Source of the DNA: Shinisaurus crocodilurus
Lineage: Eukaryota; Chordata; Lepidosauria; Squamata; Shinisauridae
DNA length: 64,000 bases
Reading direction: 5' to 3'
Assembly (NCBI GenBank): GCA_021292165.1
Contig: CM037879.1
Coordinates: 268,951,160 to 269,015,159, forward strand
A program made the translations under genes and the position numbers. Each line of letters begins with the position of its first letter. The stretch's first letter is position 1. Below the pieces are notes generated by a model. It ran no database searches. It was not told the DNA's origin and saw nothing but the letters and a program-made list of their open reading frames with translations. This document shows, one piece after another, positions 43,651-54,047 of the stretch.

Positions 43651-44370
43651 TGTGAAGGATCACCAACAGGATCCTCTGCGTGAGTTCGGCGCTTAACGGG
43701 TTAACCGGCTCTGAATTACAGCCCGTACGAGCGCTAGCAATCGCCTACGAGGCTTTCGCACACAAGAGGAAACTGCAGCCCTTTAAATGTCCAAATAAGG
43801 CTTTTATTTGTTTACACAAAACACAGAGCGGAACTAACAGCTTTCCAGGAATACTATAACAGCAACACAACCTTAGCTGACCCCTGGGTTTCTCAATGAA
43901 CAGGCTTAGGCTAGCGGAGTGAATCTAGTCAATTACCTCAGACCAAAGACTCTGTGTCTAGTCGATGTCAGCCTGGCTCTGGGTCGGCCGATTCGTGGAT
44001 GAGAAAGGCGTACTCGGCTGCCGCTTGGAAGGTGGATCTGGCCCCGAAATACCCGTGGTTCCCAACAACCTTAACCCGGAAGGGAGAGGGGTTTTCTACC
44101 CCTGAGTTCCCGCTCTCCCCGCCCTCCAGGTCAGGTGGGGGCTTATGCCTGCCCCTTCGTTCCAGGTGGGCTTATTCCTGCCCAGGAAGAAGGTGACGTA
44201 CTAGCCTTTGCAGCTCTTTGAGACTGCCCTGATAGCTTGATGATCCTTGATGGTCCTTCCTTGGGTCTGTGGATCTCCACCGAGACTCTCCTTTGTTGGG
44301 GATGATGGTCTGTCTGCTAATTCTCCGATGACTTCATCCCCCCTTCCTTGCCCCCTCCCTTGGGCGAAAA

Positions 44371-44417
<47 letters not shown>

Positions 44418-44439
44418 CCTGTGTAGGGCTTTCTCCACA
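43651..44439 (-). repeat. 5' LTR of the Gypsy element
   Basis: 789 bp. The 20 extra bases relative to the other LTR lie in a longer TG microsatellite (about 44372-44415). It has the same AATAAA on the minus strand (43808-43803). The promoter should lie between its high-coordinate end and this hexamer, but no clear TATA box is visible. Confidence 0.95.
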
Positions 44440-44809
44440 ATATTAATTTTGCTGCCCTTTACCTAGATGGAGAACAGATCCCCCCACAAAGCAGCTCTAG
44501 CCCAGTTTTGAAGATGGGAGCGGCGTAAGGGAATACATGAATCTGGTAGAAACATATGAAAGATTGGGCTCTTTTAATTAACCGTGTGGAGTACGTGAGA
44601 GGTTACATGCTTTTTGCATTTGACCTGACTCCAGACCAAGAAGGTGGAGAGGCCCCTGGCAGTCAACATGATTGTGTGTGGTGTTTTTGGCAATGTGATA
44701 GAAATAAATCACAGGAGAAATGTCCTGTTTGACTACATGTAACATGGACAGCATGCAGCTAGCTCATGTCCTATCTTCAAACCCCCTACACTAGAAAGAC
44801 TCTCTACAG

Positions 44810-45158
44810 CAGTGCTTCTCAATTATTTTCTGTCATGCCCCCCCTAGGAAGAAGAAAACATTTCGCGCCCCCCGCGCGACTGTAAATAGTATCATTTGTC
44901 TATAAAATTGTTATAAGTACACCTCTGCATAACACTGTATCCTTATTAACGTATAAGAGAATAAAAAAAAAGAAAGAAATGTGGATCAATTTACAACAAA
45001 GAATAGCTTTATTAACTGTAGCAGAAAAGATTTAAAGGAGCACAGGATTTAAAGGAACACAATATTAAAAAAAACTTTTAACTGAGGTCAAACGAGCCCC
45101 CCTTTACAGAGCCTCGCGCCCCCCCTGGGGGGCCCGCCCCACTATTTGAGAAGCACTG
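44810..45158. mobile_element. CpG-rich hAT-type MITE with perfect 8-bp duplication
   Basis: 349 bp. The left end CAGTGCTTCTCAATTATTTT and right end TTTGAGAAGCACTG are inverted copies over about 14 bp, with GGGGGGCCCGCCCC-rich subterminal sequence at the right. Flanks CTCTACAG at 44802-44809 and 45159-45166 are identical. It is non-coding and AT-rich in the middle. The intact duplication suggests a fairly young copy mobilised by a transposase encoded elsewhere. Confidence 0.85.
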
Positions 45159-45604
45159 CTCTACAGGGTGCTTCCCTGTGACATGCTACCCAGTGGGAGA
45201 TTACAACAAAGGTCTGTGGGCTTGGTGATCAATACCCACCCACACACCCTCCCTGGCGAATGCTGGCTGGTCATCTACTTGACAGAGGATAAGGGTAGAT
45301 AATTTTTTGATTCCTATGGACGCCCTCCTAACCACCACCATTCCCTAAAACCATCATAAAATGTTTAAGACAAAATGCCCTCAGCACTGTGTTTCAGCCC
45401 AGACAACTGCAGGTCCCTGAGTCTGTGGTTTGTGGCTTCCACTGTCTGTGTATTTTTTTTCTGCAGCAGCGCAGTAAAGGCCTAACATTTAAACAGATTC
45501 AAGAACTGTATCTTCACAATTTAGAAATTATCAAATGGTGGATCATTACGTTAAAAACGAGGTGTCCAGACCTACCTTAGACTTGTTTCAACCTACCCAA
45601 GACT
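45159..45604. other. No recognisable feature
   Basis: Unrecognised sequence between the MITE and the truncated CR1. A 63-residue chance ORF has no family motif. Confidence 0.45.
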
Positions 45605-46713
45605 GTATATCATGTAGTTGAACCACCATTTCTTTCCTCTGTCTTTTACTATGCATGTATCTGAAGAAAGCTTTTTTGTTTTTAGCATCCCCGGCTAGCC
45701 TCAGCTCATTCTCAGCTTTAGCCTTCCTGACATTATTCCTGCAGTTCTGTGCTACCTGCCTGTACTCTTCCCTTGTAGCCTGGCCTTCCTTCTACATCCT
45801 ATATGTGTCCTTTTTTTGTTTTCAGGTCATCTCTGAGTTTTTTGTGAAGCCACGCTGGCTTCTTCTGTTGTCCTCTGCCTTTTTTCCTTGTGGGAATTGT
45901 TTGCCATTGTGCCTCTAGAATTTCCTTTTTTAAAAACTCCCACCCCTCCTGGGCTCCTTTTCTCATTAGAGTTGCTTGCCATGGGACCTTACTAATCATT
46001 GTTCTGAGTTTATTAAAATTGGCTTTCCTAAATTCCAGGGTACATGTTTGGCTACACTCAGCTTTTGCTTCCATTAGAATCAAGAACTCAAGTATAACAT
46101 GGTCACTTTCCCCCAGAGTTCCCGAAACTGCCACTTTATCCACTAACTTGTCTGTTAGTTATACTCAGGTCAAGGATAGCCGATCCTCTAGTTCCTTCCT
46201 CTACTTTCTGTAGGAGGAAGTTATCAGCAACACAGGTCAGGAATTTCCTGGAGGGGCTATGTTTTGCAGAATTTGTCTCCCAGCAGATAACGGGGAAATT
46301 GAAGTCACCCATCACTACTACATCATGCCTCCTTGAAATATTGGCAGTTTGCTTTTCAAAAGTTTCATCCTCGTCTTCTCCTTGATTGGGTGGTGGTCGG
46401 TAGTAGACTCCAACTGCCATGTTCGTCTTATTCTTTGCCCCCTTTATTTTAACCCAGATGCTCTCAATGGGGCTGCCAAGCTCATCTTCCTGTATCTCTG
46501 TGCAGAGATACATATCTTTAACATACAGCACAACTCCACCTCCCTTTCTGTTGCTTCTGTTCCTTTTGAACAAGTTATACTCTTCAACTGCTGTATTCCA
46601 GCCATGGGAGTCATCCCACCAGGTTTCAGTTATCCCTATCAAGTCGTATTTGCCCTCATGTATCAAGAGTTCAAGTTCGTTCTGTTTGTTGCCCATACTC
46701 TGGGCATTAGTAT
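45605..46713 (-). pseudogene. CR1 LINE endonuclease region (interrupted by LINE A)
   Basis: The minus strand encodes a CR1-type apurinic endonuclease: LINE A interrupts the N-terminal NAQS region, then [43 protein letters not shown] and [11 protein letters not shown] (46696-46136). A second frame continues with SGTLGESDHVILEF and the linker toward RT (46143-45799), and weak sequence persists to about 45605. No RT or 3' UTR is present, so both ends are lost. The few codons upstream of the insertion lie at 52231-52250. Endonuclease would nick the target to prime reverse transcription; this copy is dead. Confidence 0.85.
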
Positions 46714-46869
46714 TTATATATGTTTAAGTTTATTGTACTAGCCAAAGGCCATGACAAAATTTAAAACTCAAATATACAATTATGCACACATACAAATGTA
46801 TAAAATAATTAGTTTAAAGGGACAATGTATATCAAAAACAATTATGAAATCATCCTGTTCGAATGCAAG

Positions 46870-47193
46870 TTAGTAGTCCGAATCACCGTGGCAATTAATG
46901 GCGATTTTATCAAGTTCTTTTTCCCTAATCTTTTTTGCTGCCAAGGTGAAAAGGGCCACTTTTTGTGTCACTAATCTGTTTGTATCGCTCAGTAGAAAAA
47001 GCACTATATCTTTTTGGGTGTTTCCTCCTCCATTCAGCAGCAATGGACTCAAGAATTTCTTTCTAGGATCTCTATATAAAGGGCATATTAACAAATAGTG
47101 GATAGTATCTTCCACTTGCATTTGGCCACATATGCAAAATCTGCGTTCGTATGGTATTTTATTATAACGCCCATCCAGGACCGCAGTTGGCAT
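46870..47193 (-). pseudogene. LINE A ORF2 C-terminal zinc-knuckle region
   Basis: Contains RFCICGQMQVEDTIHYLLIC, a CXC...H...C metal-binding pattern also present at the end of LINE B ORF2, followed by a conserved tail. It is out of frame with the segment before it (47845-47258). The motif probably helps bind the element RNA or DNA (inference from other LINEs). Confidence 0.7.
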
Positions 47194-47257
47194 GACCTGG
47201 ACTCGCAGTTCAATAAAGGCATTTCTTAAGGAAGCTGGTCTAAGTTTGAATAAGTAG

Positions 47258-47845
47258 TCAGCTCTGTAATGTTCTGTTTTTAAGAGAGCAAACCATGGGG
47301 GGGAAATTAGATGTCTTAATTAACTGCAGGTCCTTTCTGGAGTCTATCCAGAAGAGTCTATCCCTAAGTTGTCTCTTATTCATGTCCAAAACTACCTTCA
47401 GCTCTGGGATAGAATAATGATATAGGTGTTTTTTAACTGTTTGCAACCCATTTTGTGTTCCACTTAATTCCATAAAACATAGAGCAGGGAACCGATCTAT
47501 GGAAAGAGAAGCCATCCTTTTGACATATTTCAGTTGGGCACTATCTACTCTCACCTTGATAGATGGCCATCCTGATTCTGTTCGCAAGAAAGGTGCTGGT
47601 GTTCCCGGTGGTAAGGAATAAAGTTTTCTGAAGAATTTATTCTGCACAATTTCTATAGCGTTAATGGTACTTATATCTTCTCCCCAAATTTCAGCACCGT
47701 AAAGCATTTGGCTTATCACTTTGCCATTAAAGATTTTTATGGCAGGTTCGATCATCTGACCACCTTCGGTATAGTAGAATTTCATCAGTGCCCTGATGGA
47801 TTTCTGAGCTTTCAGTATCACTGCATCCCTATCAGCTGTTTCCAT
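47258..47845 (-). pseudogene. LINE A ORF2, post-RT region
   Basis: 195 residues aligning with the thumb and C-terminal region of LINE B, for example KFYYTEGGQMIEPAIKIF, VISQMLYGAEIWG and FLRTESGWPSIKV. It is frameshifted relative to the RT segment at about 47820-47845. Confidence 0.75.
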
Positions 47846-48897
47846 GATAGGGACTCACTGAAGAGAACCCCCAAGTATCTAAATACGTAGGTTTGTTCTA
47901 TGGGGTGTTGATCTAAGAACCATTTATGTCTTGGGCTTTTCTTGCCAAAAACCATTATTTTGGTCTTGGAATAGTTAATTGGCAGAAATTCTTGTTTGCA
48001 GTACGTACTAAATGCATCCAATAGATTTTTAAGGCCTAGCCCTAGGCGGAAAAGGGATAGCAATACTAGGTCATCTGCATACATTAGGATAGTAATCTTC
48101 TGGTTCTTTATTGCAGGAGCTGGGGAGTCTACTTTGGTCAGTTGTGTTACCAGGTCATTAATATAGATATTAAAAAGGGAGGGGGCCAATAAACCTTGTT
48201 TCACTCCTTTCTTAGTTTTAATGGCTTCCGTCATATGGCCATTTAAACCAATTCTGACCTTCATTTCCGTGTTGCTATATAACTCTTGTATCAATAGTTG
48301 GAGTCTTAGATCAACGTTAGCATCCCGTATTTTCTCCCAAAGTCTATTTCTATTGATAGAATCAAAAGCAGCGGAGAGGTCAATAAAGGCGGTATAGATA
48401 TGCTTTTTAAATTTTTTTGTGTATTTCCTTATAATATGATTCAATGTGTAACATTGATCAATTGTACTATAGCCTTTTCTGAAACCTGCTTGTTCTTCAT
48501 GTATGGTGTGATTTATATTCAGCCAATCTGAAAGTTTTTGGAGTAAATACCGTGCATATAACTTTGAGGAGATATCCAGTAGACTTATTGGCCTGTAGTT
48601 CTGTGGATCATTTCTATCCCGTTTCTTATAAATTGGAAAAATGATGCTCATTTTCCAACCTGGTGGCATTTTCCCCGTATTATTTATTGTAGTGAATAAA
48701 TTGGCTAAAATTGGTGACCACCATTCTGCATATTCTTTATAGAGCTCAGAAGGGATCATTTCTTGTCCAGGGGCTTTCTTTGGCTTCAAATGTGAGATGA
48801 GAGACATTATCTCAGTAACTAACTGGTTGCCAATCTGGTAATCTGGAGAAATCCTTGTATATTCCAACCACTTGTGTCTGACCCTCTTGGCTTCCAA
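47818..48897 (-). pseudogene. LINE A ORF2 reverse transcriptase
   Basis: 359 residues with the LINE RT motifs in order: KPKKAPGQEMIPSELYK, IIFPIYKKRD, NYRPISLLD, EEQAGFRKGYSTIDQ, FIDLSAAFDSI, KKGVKQGLLAPSLFNIYIND and the catalytic YADDLVLLS (YADD at residues 273-276). It would copy LINE RNA at a nicked target. The frame changes on both sides: against the endonuclease segment near 48812-48897 and downstream near 47820-47845. The corresponding LINE B domain is open, so A is the more decayed copy. Confidence 0.88.
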
Positions 48898-50270
48898 ATA
48901 TGTTTGAAAAGTGGTCCACCCATACAGAGGCAGGGACCGTAGCCTCTAAAGTAGACCTCACTGCTTTTAGACCTCGGGTAACCAGTTCCCAAAATTTGCC
49001 TTCTTTCTGTTCTTCCACTGCGAGACCCAGTTCCTGCCACTGATACCTTATGTATTGATCTTTCTTATATTTAAGCAGGCTCTTATACTCCAATCTACAG
49101 TTAATTAGGTCTTTGGTAGTCTCTTTAGTTGGGGTCTTGTGAGATTCCCTAATTTTCTTGGCTAGATTTGCCTTGGCCAATTTACAGTCGCCATCGAACC
49201 AGCCAGTTTGTATTGGCTGTGGATTTCTATTTGCTGAAATTATCAGACAGGGCCTAAGTTCGGTGACAATTTGTTGGAATATATCTATAGGGTTCAAAGA
49301 TTTGTCCTCAGATAATCTTTGCATTTCCTGTAAATGATCACTATTTAATTTCTCTTGCACCTTACTGCTCAATTTACAAGACCATTTCAGTCTCCTTTCG
49401 CCCATCAGTTCTCCTGTTAGGTTCATTGATTCTGTTAATAATATCCGTTCAATTAGAGGATGTAGGGATACTAATATTGGAAAATGATCGCTTTCAGTTT
49501 GATCAAGTATTGTAAAGCTTTTTACTGAGGGGAATAATGATGGAGAGACCATTACATGGTCTACAGCACTGCCACCAAGTTTATTCAGAAAGGTGTAGCA
49601 ACCTTTAGATTCATCCACTGGACTCCCATGTAGCATATATAAATTGTGGCGGTATATAAATTCTAAAAAATTTAGGCCCTGCCGGTTATATTTGCTGTCC
49701 ATCGAAACATGTGAAGTCAAAAAAATGTCTTCCAAGTCTAAGCCTAGTGAGCATAGGAGGCCCTCTGAAGCTGCACCAATTCGAGCATTAAAATCTCCAC
49801 AGATATAGATATATGCTTTGGGGAAATTTAAGTTGATCTGCTCTAATATAAATGTTAAATCTCTCCATATTTCATCGGTTATTAATGCAGTGTTTGTAGG
49901 GGGGAGATAAGTATTTATGCAGAAGAAAGTATATTTTGTATCAATGTTAATTTGGATTGAAAGAAGATAATTATTTTTCAATCCAAAATCTATCATCTGG
50001 GGATCACCAACCAATTCTATTGATATGAAAGTTGCCAGACCCCCACTTCCACGGCCCATCTTGGATTTTCTTTGTGCCGATTGGCTAAAGGATTTATAGC
50101 CCTGTAGTTATGGAGGGTTATGTTCGTGTGTCCAGGTCTCTTGGAGGCAGACTATATCACATTGTTGGAGCATTCCAAGGAACTCCCTGTCTGCCAATTT
50201 ATTCTCCCAACCTGCTAGATTCCAGGAAATTATTTCTAATCCTTCTTTATTGTCATCTTGTTTGTATTTA
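48812..50270 (-). pseudogene. LINE A ORF2 apurinic endonuclease and linker
   Basis: The coding frame enters near 50270 with LEIISWNLAGWENKL and VCLQETW, has a TAA at 50110-50108, and is open for 415 residues from 50059. Motifs are GRGSGGLATFIS, INTYLPPTN, the catalytic CGDFNARIG (residues 87-95 of the open part), AVDHVMVSP and ESDHFPILV. This is an AP-endonuclease fold that nicks target DNA. A long linker runs to the RT domain. The frame is lost near 48812-48897. Confidence 0.85.
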
Positions 50271-50271
50271 G

Positions 50272-50860
50272 TCAATAAAGGTTTCGAGGAAATGATTTAA
50301 AGGTATCTGGGTGGTTAAAATCACTCCTACTTTCTTGTGCATTTTGTACATCCTGGGCTATTTGCTCTCTATGTGAAAACTCATTTACAGTTTGATTATA
50401 TAGTACCTCAGACTTATTCATGGGTAGTCTACATTCTGTAGGGGGGCCAAAGTGTGTACTTTTCCATCTCTGTCTGATTTGATATTTGGAGGTTGTTTGG
50501 ATAGGTGATGAATGCAGGAGTCTTACGTCCCCAATTTTGGCTTCTTCCATTCCAATTACTATTTTTAAATTGTTTCCAATTCCTTTCCTGTGGAAATTTA
50601 ACATACAGCTGGGGAGATTTGATTTGAGGTCCTTTTAGTTCAAATAACAGGTTCCTATCAGTAAACCTATGAAGTAAGGACCAGAATATACATCTTGCAT
50701 CTAGATCCTGGAATGATAATTCAATACTCCCTTTATATCCTTCCTGGAGCATACTTCTACAGTTGATCCTATTGTTTAAATCCATGTTGGGTCCCAGGAT
50801 ATGATGAATTTCTGCCAGGTGTTCATTCTCTGTTCTCACATCCCCACTTGCTTTTCTCAC
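50272..50860 (-). pseudogene. LINE A ORF1 C-terminal / inter-ORF region
   Basis: Two overlapping frames. The first (50860-50429) has GSIELSFQDLDARCIFWSLL and TDRNLLFELKGPQ, reminiscent of an RNA-recognition-like fold and comparable to a piece of LINE B between 58372 and 58080. The second (50604-50272) carries sequence up to just before the endonuclease. At least one frameshift is present. Function is unknown; RNA binding is an inference. Confidence 0.5.
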
Positions 50861-50893
50861 TGGTCAGTTATGTATAACAACTTGCGGTAATTT

Positions 50894-51913
50894 TCATGAG
50901 TTCTTGCTATAATTGGCATTTGTCCAGAAGGATCTTTCCCTTTTGTTCTTAGTTTTATCAAGTACTGCTCTAAGCCCAGTATTCTGTGGCTCAATGTTGA
51001 GGGTAGAGAAACTATCCTCAGTATCCAATGTTTCTTCAGGAGGTATCAAGTCTAAGCATAGAGGTGTAGATTTGTATGGAGGGCTAATATCTTTCTCTAT
51101 ATTGTTAAATGTAGTAGAGTCATTATATTCATCTAATATCAGTAATCTTGGATCAGATGGAGTAAGATCAATGATTGAAAATGAATCATCTACAATAGGT
51201 TCATGCTCGTTCATGTTTGGCCAAAGTCCCATTTCTGAGTTTATTTCCCAATCCTGCAAGATGTCATTCAATTGCTTATTTATGGAATGCTTCCCCCTTT
51301 CTAACTTGTTCTTGACTTGATACTCTGCCATCCCAACTTTATCTTTCATTTCTTTGGTTGGAAATCCTGCAGGAGGCGTCACTGTCAGAATTCCGAGCTC
51401 TACTAACCCCACCAATATGTCAATAGTAGCTTTCAGTCCAGAAACTTCCTGTTGCAACCTATCCATTTTATAGAACACTTTCTCTGCTGTTTGTTTTGAT
51501 AGGAAACATTGGTCTCGTAAAATACTACACAGTGAAGGAGTTTCATCCTCTACTTCAGCTAAATCACCCTTACCTAAACTCTTCCTAAGAGCGTTTATTG
51601 TTTCTTTGTAGGAAGTAGTCTGTGTATTTATGGGAGAAACAAAATCCGCTGCCTTATCCAATAGAATTGGATCAATTGACCAATTGATTGGAGAATCAAG
51701 AGAAGTGGATATATCCAGATCTCCTTCCTGCTGAGAATTTGCACCATCAATTGTGGGTCTGACAATGGCCCTTACATCTAACTGCCGTACACAAACTCCA
51801 GCCCTGCTTGTTCCTTTTGCTGGTTTATAATATTCTAAAATAGATTTTTGGGACAAATTAGGGGATACCTTATTTGTTAAAGCTCTTTGCTGCTGAGCAC
51901 GGGTAGTAACCAT
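50894..51913 (-). CDS. LINE A ORF1 protein, N-terminal part, with PIP-box-like motif
   Basis: 339 residues. I do not recognise a catalytic domain. Residues 22-29 are QKSILEYY, an exact match to the PCNA-interacting consensus Q-x-x-[ILM]-x-x-[FY]-[FY], followed by KP. A Ser/Thr- and Asp/Glu-rich middle and a helical stretch around residues 135-170 (KMDRLQQEVSGLKATIDILV) could form a coiled coil. LINE B ORF1 has a comparable motif at the same place. In other LINEs ORF1 coats element RNA; that role here is inferred. The start is the first ATG, 301 bases inside the element. Confidence 0.7.
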   Translation of the reverse strand: MVTTRAQQQRALTNKVSPNLSQKSILEYYKPAKGTSRAGVCVRQLDVRAIVRPTIDGANSQQEGDLDISTSLDSPINWSIDPILLDKAADFVSPINTQTTSYKETINALRKSLGKGDLAEVEDETPSLCSILRDQCFLSKQTAEKVFYKMDRLQQEVSGLKATIDILVGLVELGILTVTPPAGFPTKEMKDKVGMAEYQVKNKLERGKHSINKQLNDILQDWEINSEMGLWPNMNEHEPIVDDSFSIIDLTPSDPRLLILDEYNDSTTFNNIEKDISPPYKSTPLCLDLIPPEETLDTEDSFSTLNIEPQNTGLRAVLDKTKNKRERSFWTNANYSKNS

Positions 51914-52230
51914 GTTGGGTGTTTGATCACAGGTACTAAAACAATACTACGAATAATAGTTTTAAATAGAAATAATCAGATAATACTAAATTAAAATAAC
52001 ACTACCACATTGAATTCACTAGCAACAGTTGCTCTGTTTCAATATACTTTGACTAAACTTTAAAACAACTTTAATTTAAAATCAATAATTAAAAAAAATT
52101 CCGCTATTATCTTCTTTAATCAGCAAATTGGTGTGTCTGTCGGGGGATCGGGAGGTGCCAGTAACAAATCCCCCTTGCTTCTCAGTCTTTCTCTTTCCTT
52201 CCCTCTCTCCCTCTCTCTGGGCATTAGTAT

Positions 52231-52250
52231 AGAGACATCAAAGACTATGT
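52231..52250 (-). pseudogene. CR1 endonuclease start, right of LINE A
   Basis: Short CR1 remnant (complement encodes CLYTN-type residues) continuing the CR1 reading frame across the LINE A target duplication. Its upstream boundary with the Polinton fragment is not exact. Confidence 0.6.
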
Positions 52251-53150
52251 GCTTTATAATCCAACTTTCTTCCTACATTTTGTGGTAGACTATATTGCGA
52301 AGCATGTGCTCGCCAGTGTTGGAAATTGCAGGGGATCGATTGCTAACCTCTTCTGCACATATTTCTTGCCCTCCCAAAATGCTTTCACCGTTTGTGTCAT
52401 TTCTATGATTTAGTGTCTGTACTTGGTGCCTGCCTGCTCCAGAATATTAACATCTTCCTGGCAATAAAACACCAACTCCTTTTGTATATCAAAAGTTTGT
52501 GACTTGTTCTCCTCATACCAAGCTAAACAAGTCTCTTTCCCCAGGCATCCTGTAATTCATGCCATAGTCCTCTGCTTTAGGCAATGAACCCACATAATCC
52601 CAATTTTCACGCATGTTAAAATAATGGGGAAAGTAACCCTTGCAGCTTTCAATACCCAAGGCCTTCAGTAGCTTAGCGAGTGCCATGGGGAAATGAGAAT
52701 CGATAAATTTTATATTTAGCACCTTTATTGTAATACATATCAGTTTTCCCCCTTGAGTGATAAGATCTACATCCAGTTTTTCTTTTATCAGCTGGCTGAG
52801 TACAAAGTAACTATCATACCCCTTCAAGTTGTGTGCTATAAAAGTGCAATCTTCGAACTGTATACTGTCCGTGAAGGTCTTGACAAACTCAGACACAACT
52901 CCCCTTTAAATTCCCACATTTTACTGGTCAAAACCCAAGATGTCACATTCCCATGCACTTTCACATGAAGCTTAGTTTTTCATCATCTTACCTTTACTTG
53001 GTTCATCCTTACAGCTCTCTACAGTCTCACCCACAAATGCCTTTTCAAAACAGGAATTAAGGACGTGGAAACCTGTAGATTGATGGGCTTCAAAGTCATA
53101 AAACACATTTTACAGATACTTCAGGCTGCTTAAGAGAGGCCATATAGCAC
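52250..53150 (-). pseudogene. Polinton/Maverick protein-primed DNA polymerase B relic
   Basis: The minus strand shows exonuclease motifs of a family B polymerase in order. NVFYDFEAHQSTG (about 53090-53050) is Exo I. TFIAHNLKGYDSYFVL (in the open stretch 52896-52513) is Exo II. Then ESCKGYFPHYFN and YVGSLPKAEDYG. YCQEDVNIL (about 52470) is Exo III. IDPLQFPTLAST lies at about 52330. This matches protein-primed PolB (DNA_pol_B_2) of Polintons and adintovirus-like elements. Frames change between the first and second blocks and stops follow; the palm catalytic motifs are absent. No other Polinton gene or terminal repeat is visible. A dead fragment. Confidence 0.8.
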
Positions 53151-53154
53151 TGGT

Positions 53155-53877
53155 GTTTCACTCCCTATGATAAAGTCCCAACTGTTTCCATCCCATGTCC
53201 ACACCTGAAGCCCGACTGGCATGGATCTAAATAATCAGCTTCATCCAAGTGTGCCTTCAATTAAACCGCCACCACCCGCTCGATCACCTTGCCCTGAAAT
53301 GGCAAATTGGAGACTGGGCAAAAGTTGTTCAAATCTTGGGGATCCAAGGAGGGCTTCTTTAGAAGCGGTCTTATTACTGTCTCATTCAGGGCTGATGGCA
53401 TCACTCCCTCCTTGAGGGAGGCATTCACCACCGCCCTGATCCCTTCACCCAGTCTCTCCCTGCAGCTCATAATGAGCCAGGGTGGGCAAGGATCCAGCAA
53501 GCCGGTGGTTGGTTTTACAGATGAAAGCACTTTGTCCACTTCATCAGAAGGAAGAAGCTGGAATCGATCCCACAAAACCGGTCTGCTGTTGGCCTCTTCC
53601 TACGCTCTCACTGTGTCCATGATGCACGGAATCCCACTTCTAATTCGATTGATTTTATCTGCAAAGTGCTTTGCAAAAGCTGCACAGGAGGCTTTTGACT
53701 GTTCCAATGGATCAGGAGCAACTGGACCAACCAGACCACTTGGAACAGCCTCCTGGGGGAGCACTCCGCAGACACGATGAAGGCAGCATAAAAATTCTTC
53801 TTCGCTGCCTTCAACGCCACCTGGTAGGCTGAAGATGCAGCTCTAACCTGTGTCTGATCGTTTTCGGAGTGGGACTT
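53155..53877 (-). pseudogene. L2-type LINE ORF2, RT N-terminal part (3' of LINE B)
   Basis: The minus strand encodes KSHSENDQTQVRAASSAYQV and AAKKNFYAAFIVSA (from 53880), then KPTTGLLDPCPPWLI, RPLLKKPSLDPQDLNNFCPV, SNLPFQGKVIERVV and, in another frame, YLDPCQSGF. These are the linker and first RT motifs of an L2/Rex1-type LINE. The reading frames are broken and the sequence ends at about 53155, where the Polinton fragment begins. It appears to continue the L2 endonuclease at 59556-60640, with LINE B in between. Confidence 0.8.
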
Positions 53878-54047
53878 CAATCAATTTCAATTTATTGTTT
53901 GTAGCCAATGGCCATCACAACACAATATAAAACATTACAACATTAAAACAGTTAAAACAGTCAAAAAAGTTAAACCATTAAAATCTAAGTAAAACAACAA
54001 ATAAATGCACATTGTCTTGAATTAATATGATATACCTTTTTATATTA

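Larger units (their letters stand above)
38118..44439 (-). mobile_element. Complete Gmr1-like Ty3/Gypsy LTR retrotransposon
   Basis: Two LTRs (38118-38886 and 43651-44439) begin TGTG and end CACA. They are flanked by the 5-bp duplication ATATT (38113-38117 and 44440-44444). The element is read on the minus strand. Its order is gag with SCAN-like capsid and CCHC knuckle, aspartic protease, integrase, then reverse transcriptase and RNase H. Integrase before RT is the Ty1/Copia-like order known for the Gmr1 group of Ty3/Gypsy elements. The coding region has three in-frame stops and one frameshift, so it is not autonomous as it stands. I see no env gene. Confidence 0.95.
46714..52214 (-). mobile_element. 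LINE A: full-length APE-type non-LTR retrotransposon
   Basis: A 5501-bp insertion bounded by the 16-bp duplication CTCTGGGCATTAGTAT (46698-46713 and 52215-52230). Read on the minus strand: a 300-bp 5' region, ORF1 from 51913, ORF2 with apurinic endonuclease, RT and C-terminal zinc motif to 46870, and a 3' UTR. The 3' tail is ACAATAAACTTAAACATAT rather than poly(A). ORF2 has several frameshifts. Clade not assigned; the RT wording suggests an Ingi/Vingi-like or related I-group lineage (inference). It is related to LINE B throughout ORF1 and ORF2. Confidence 0.88.
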
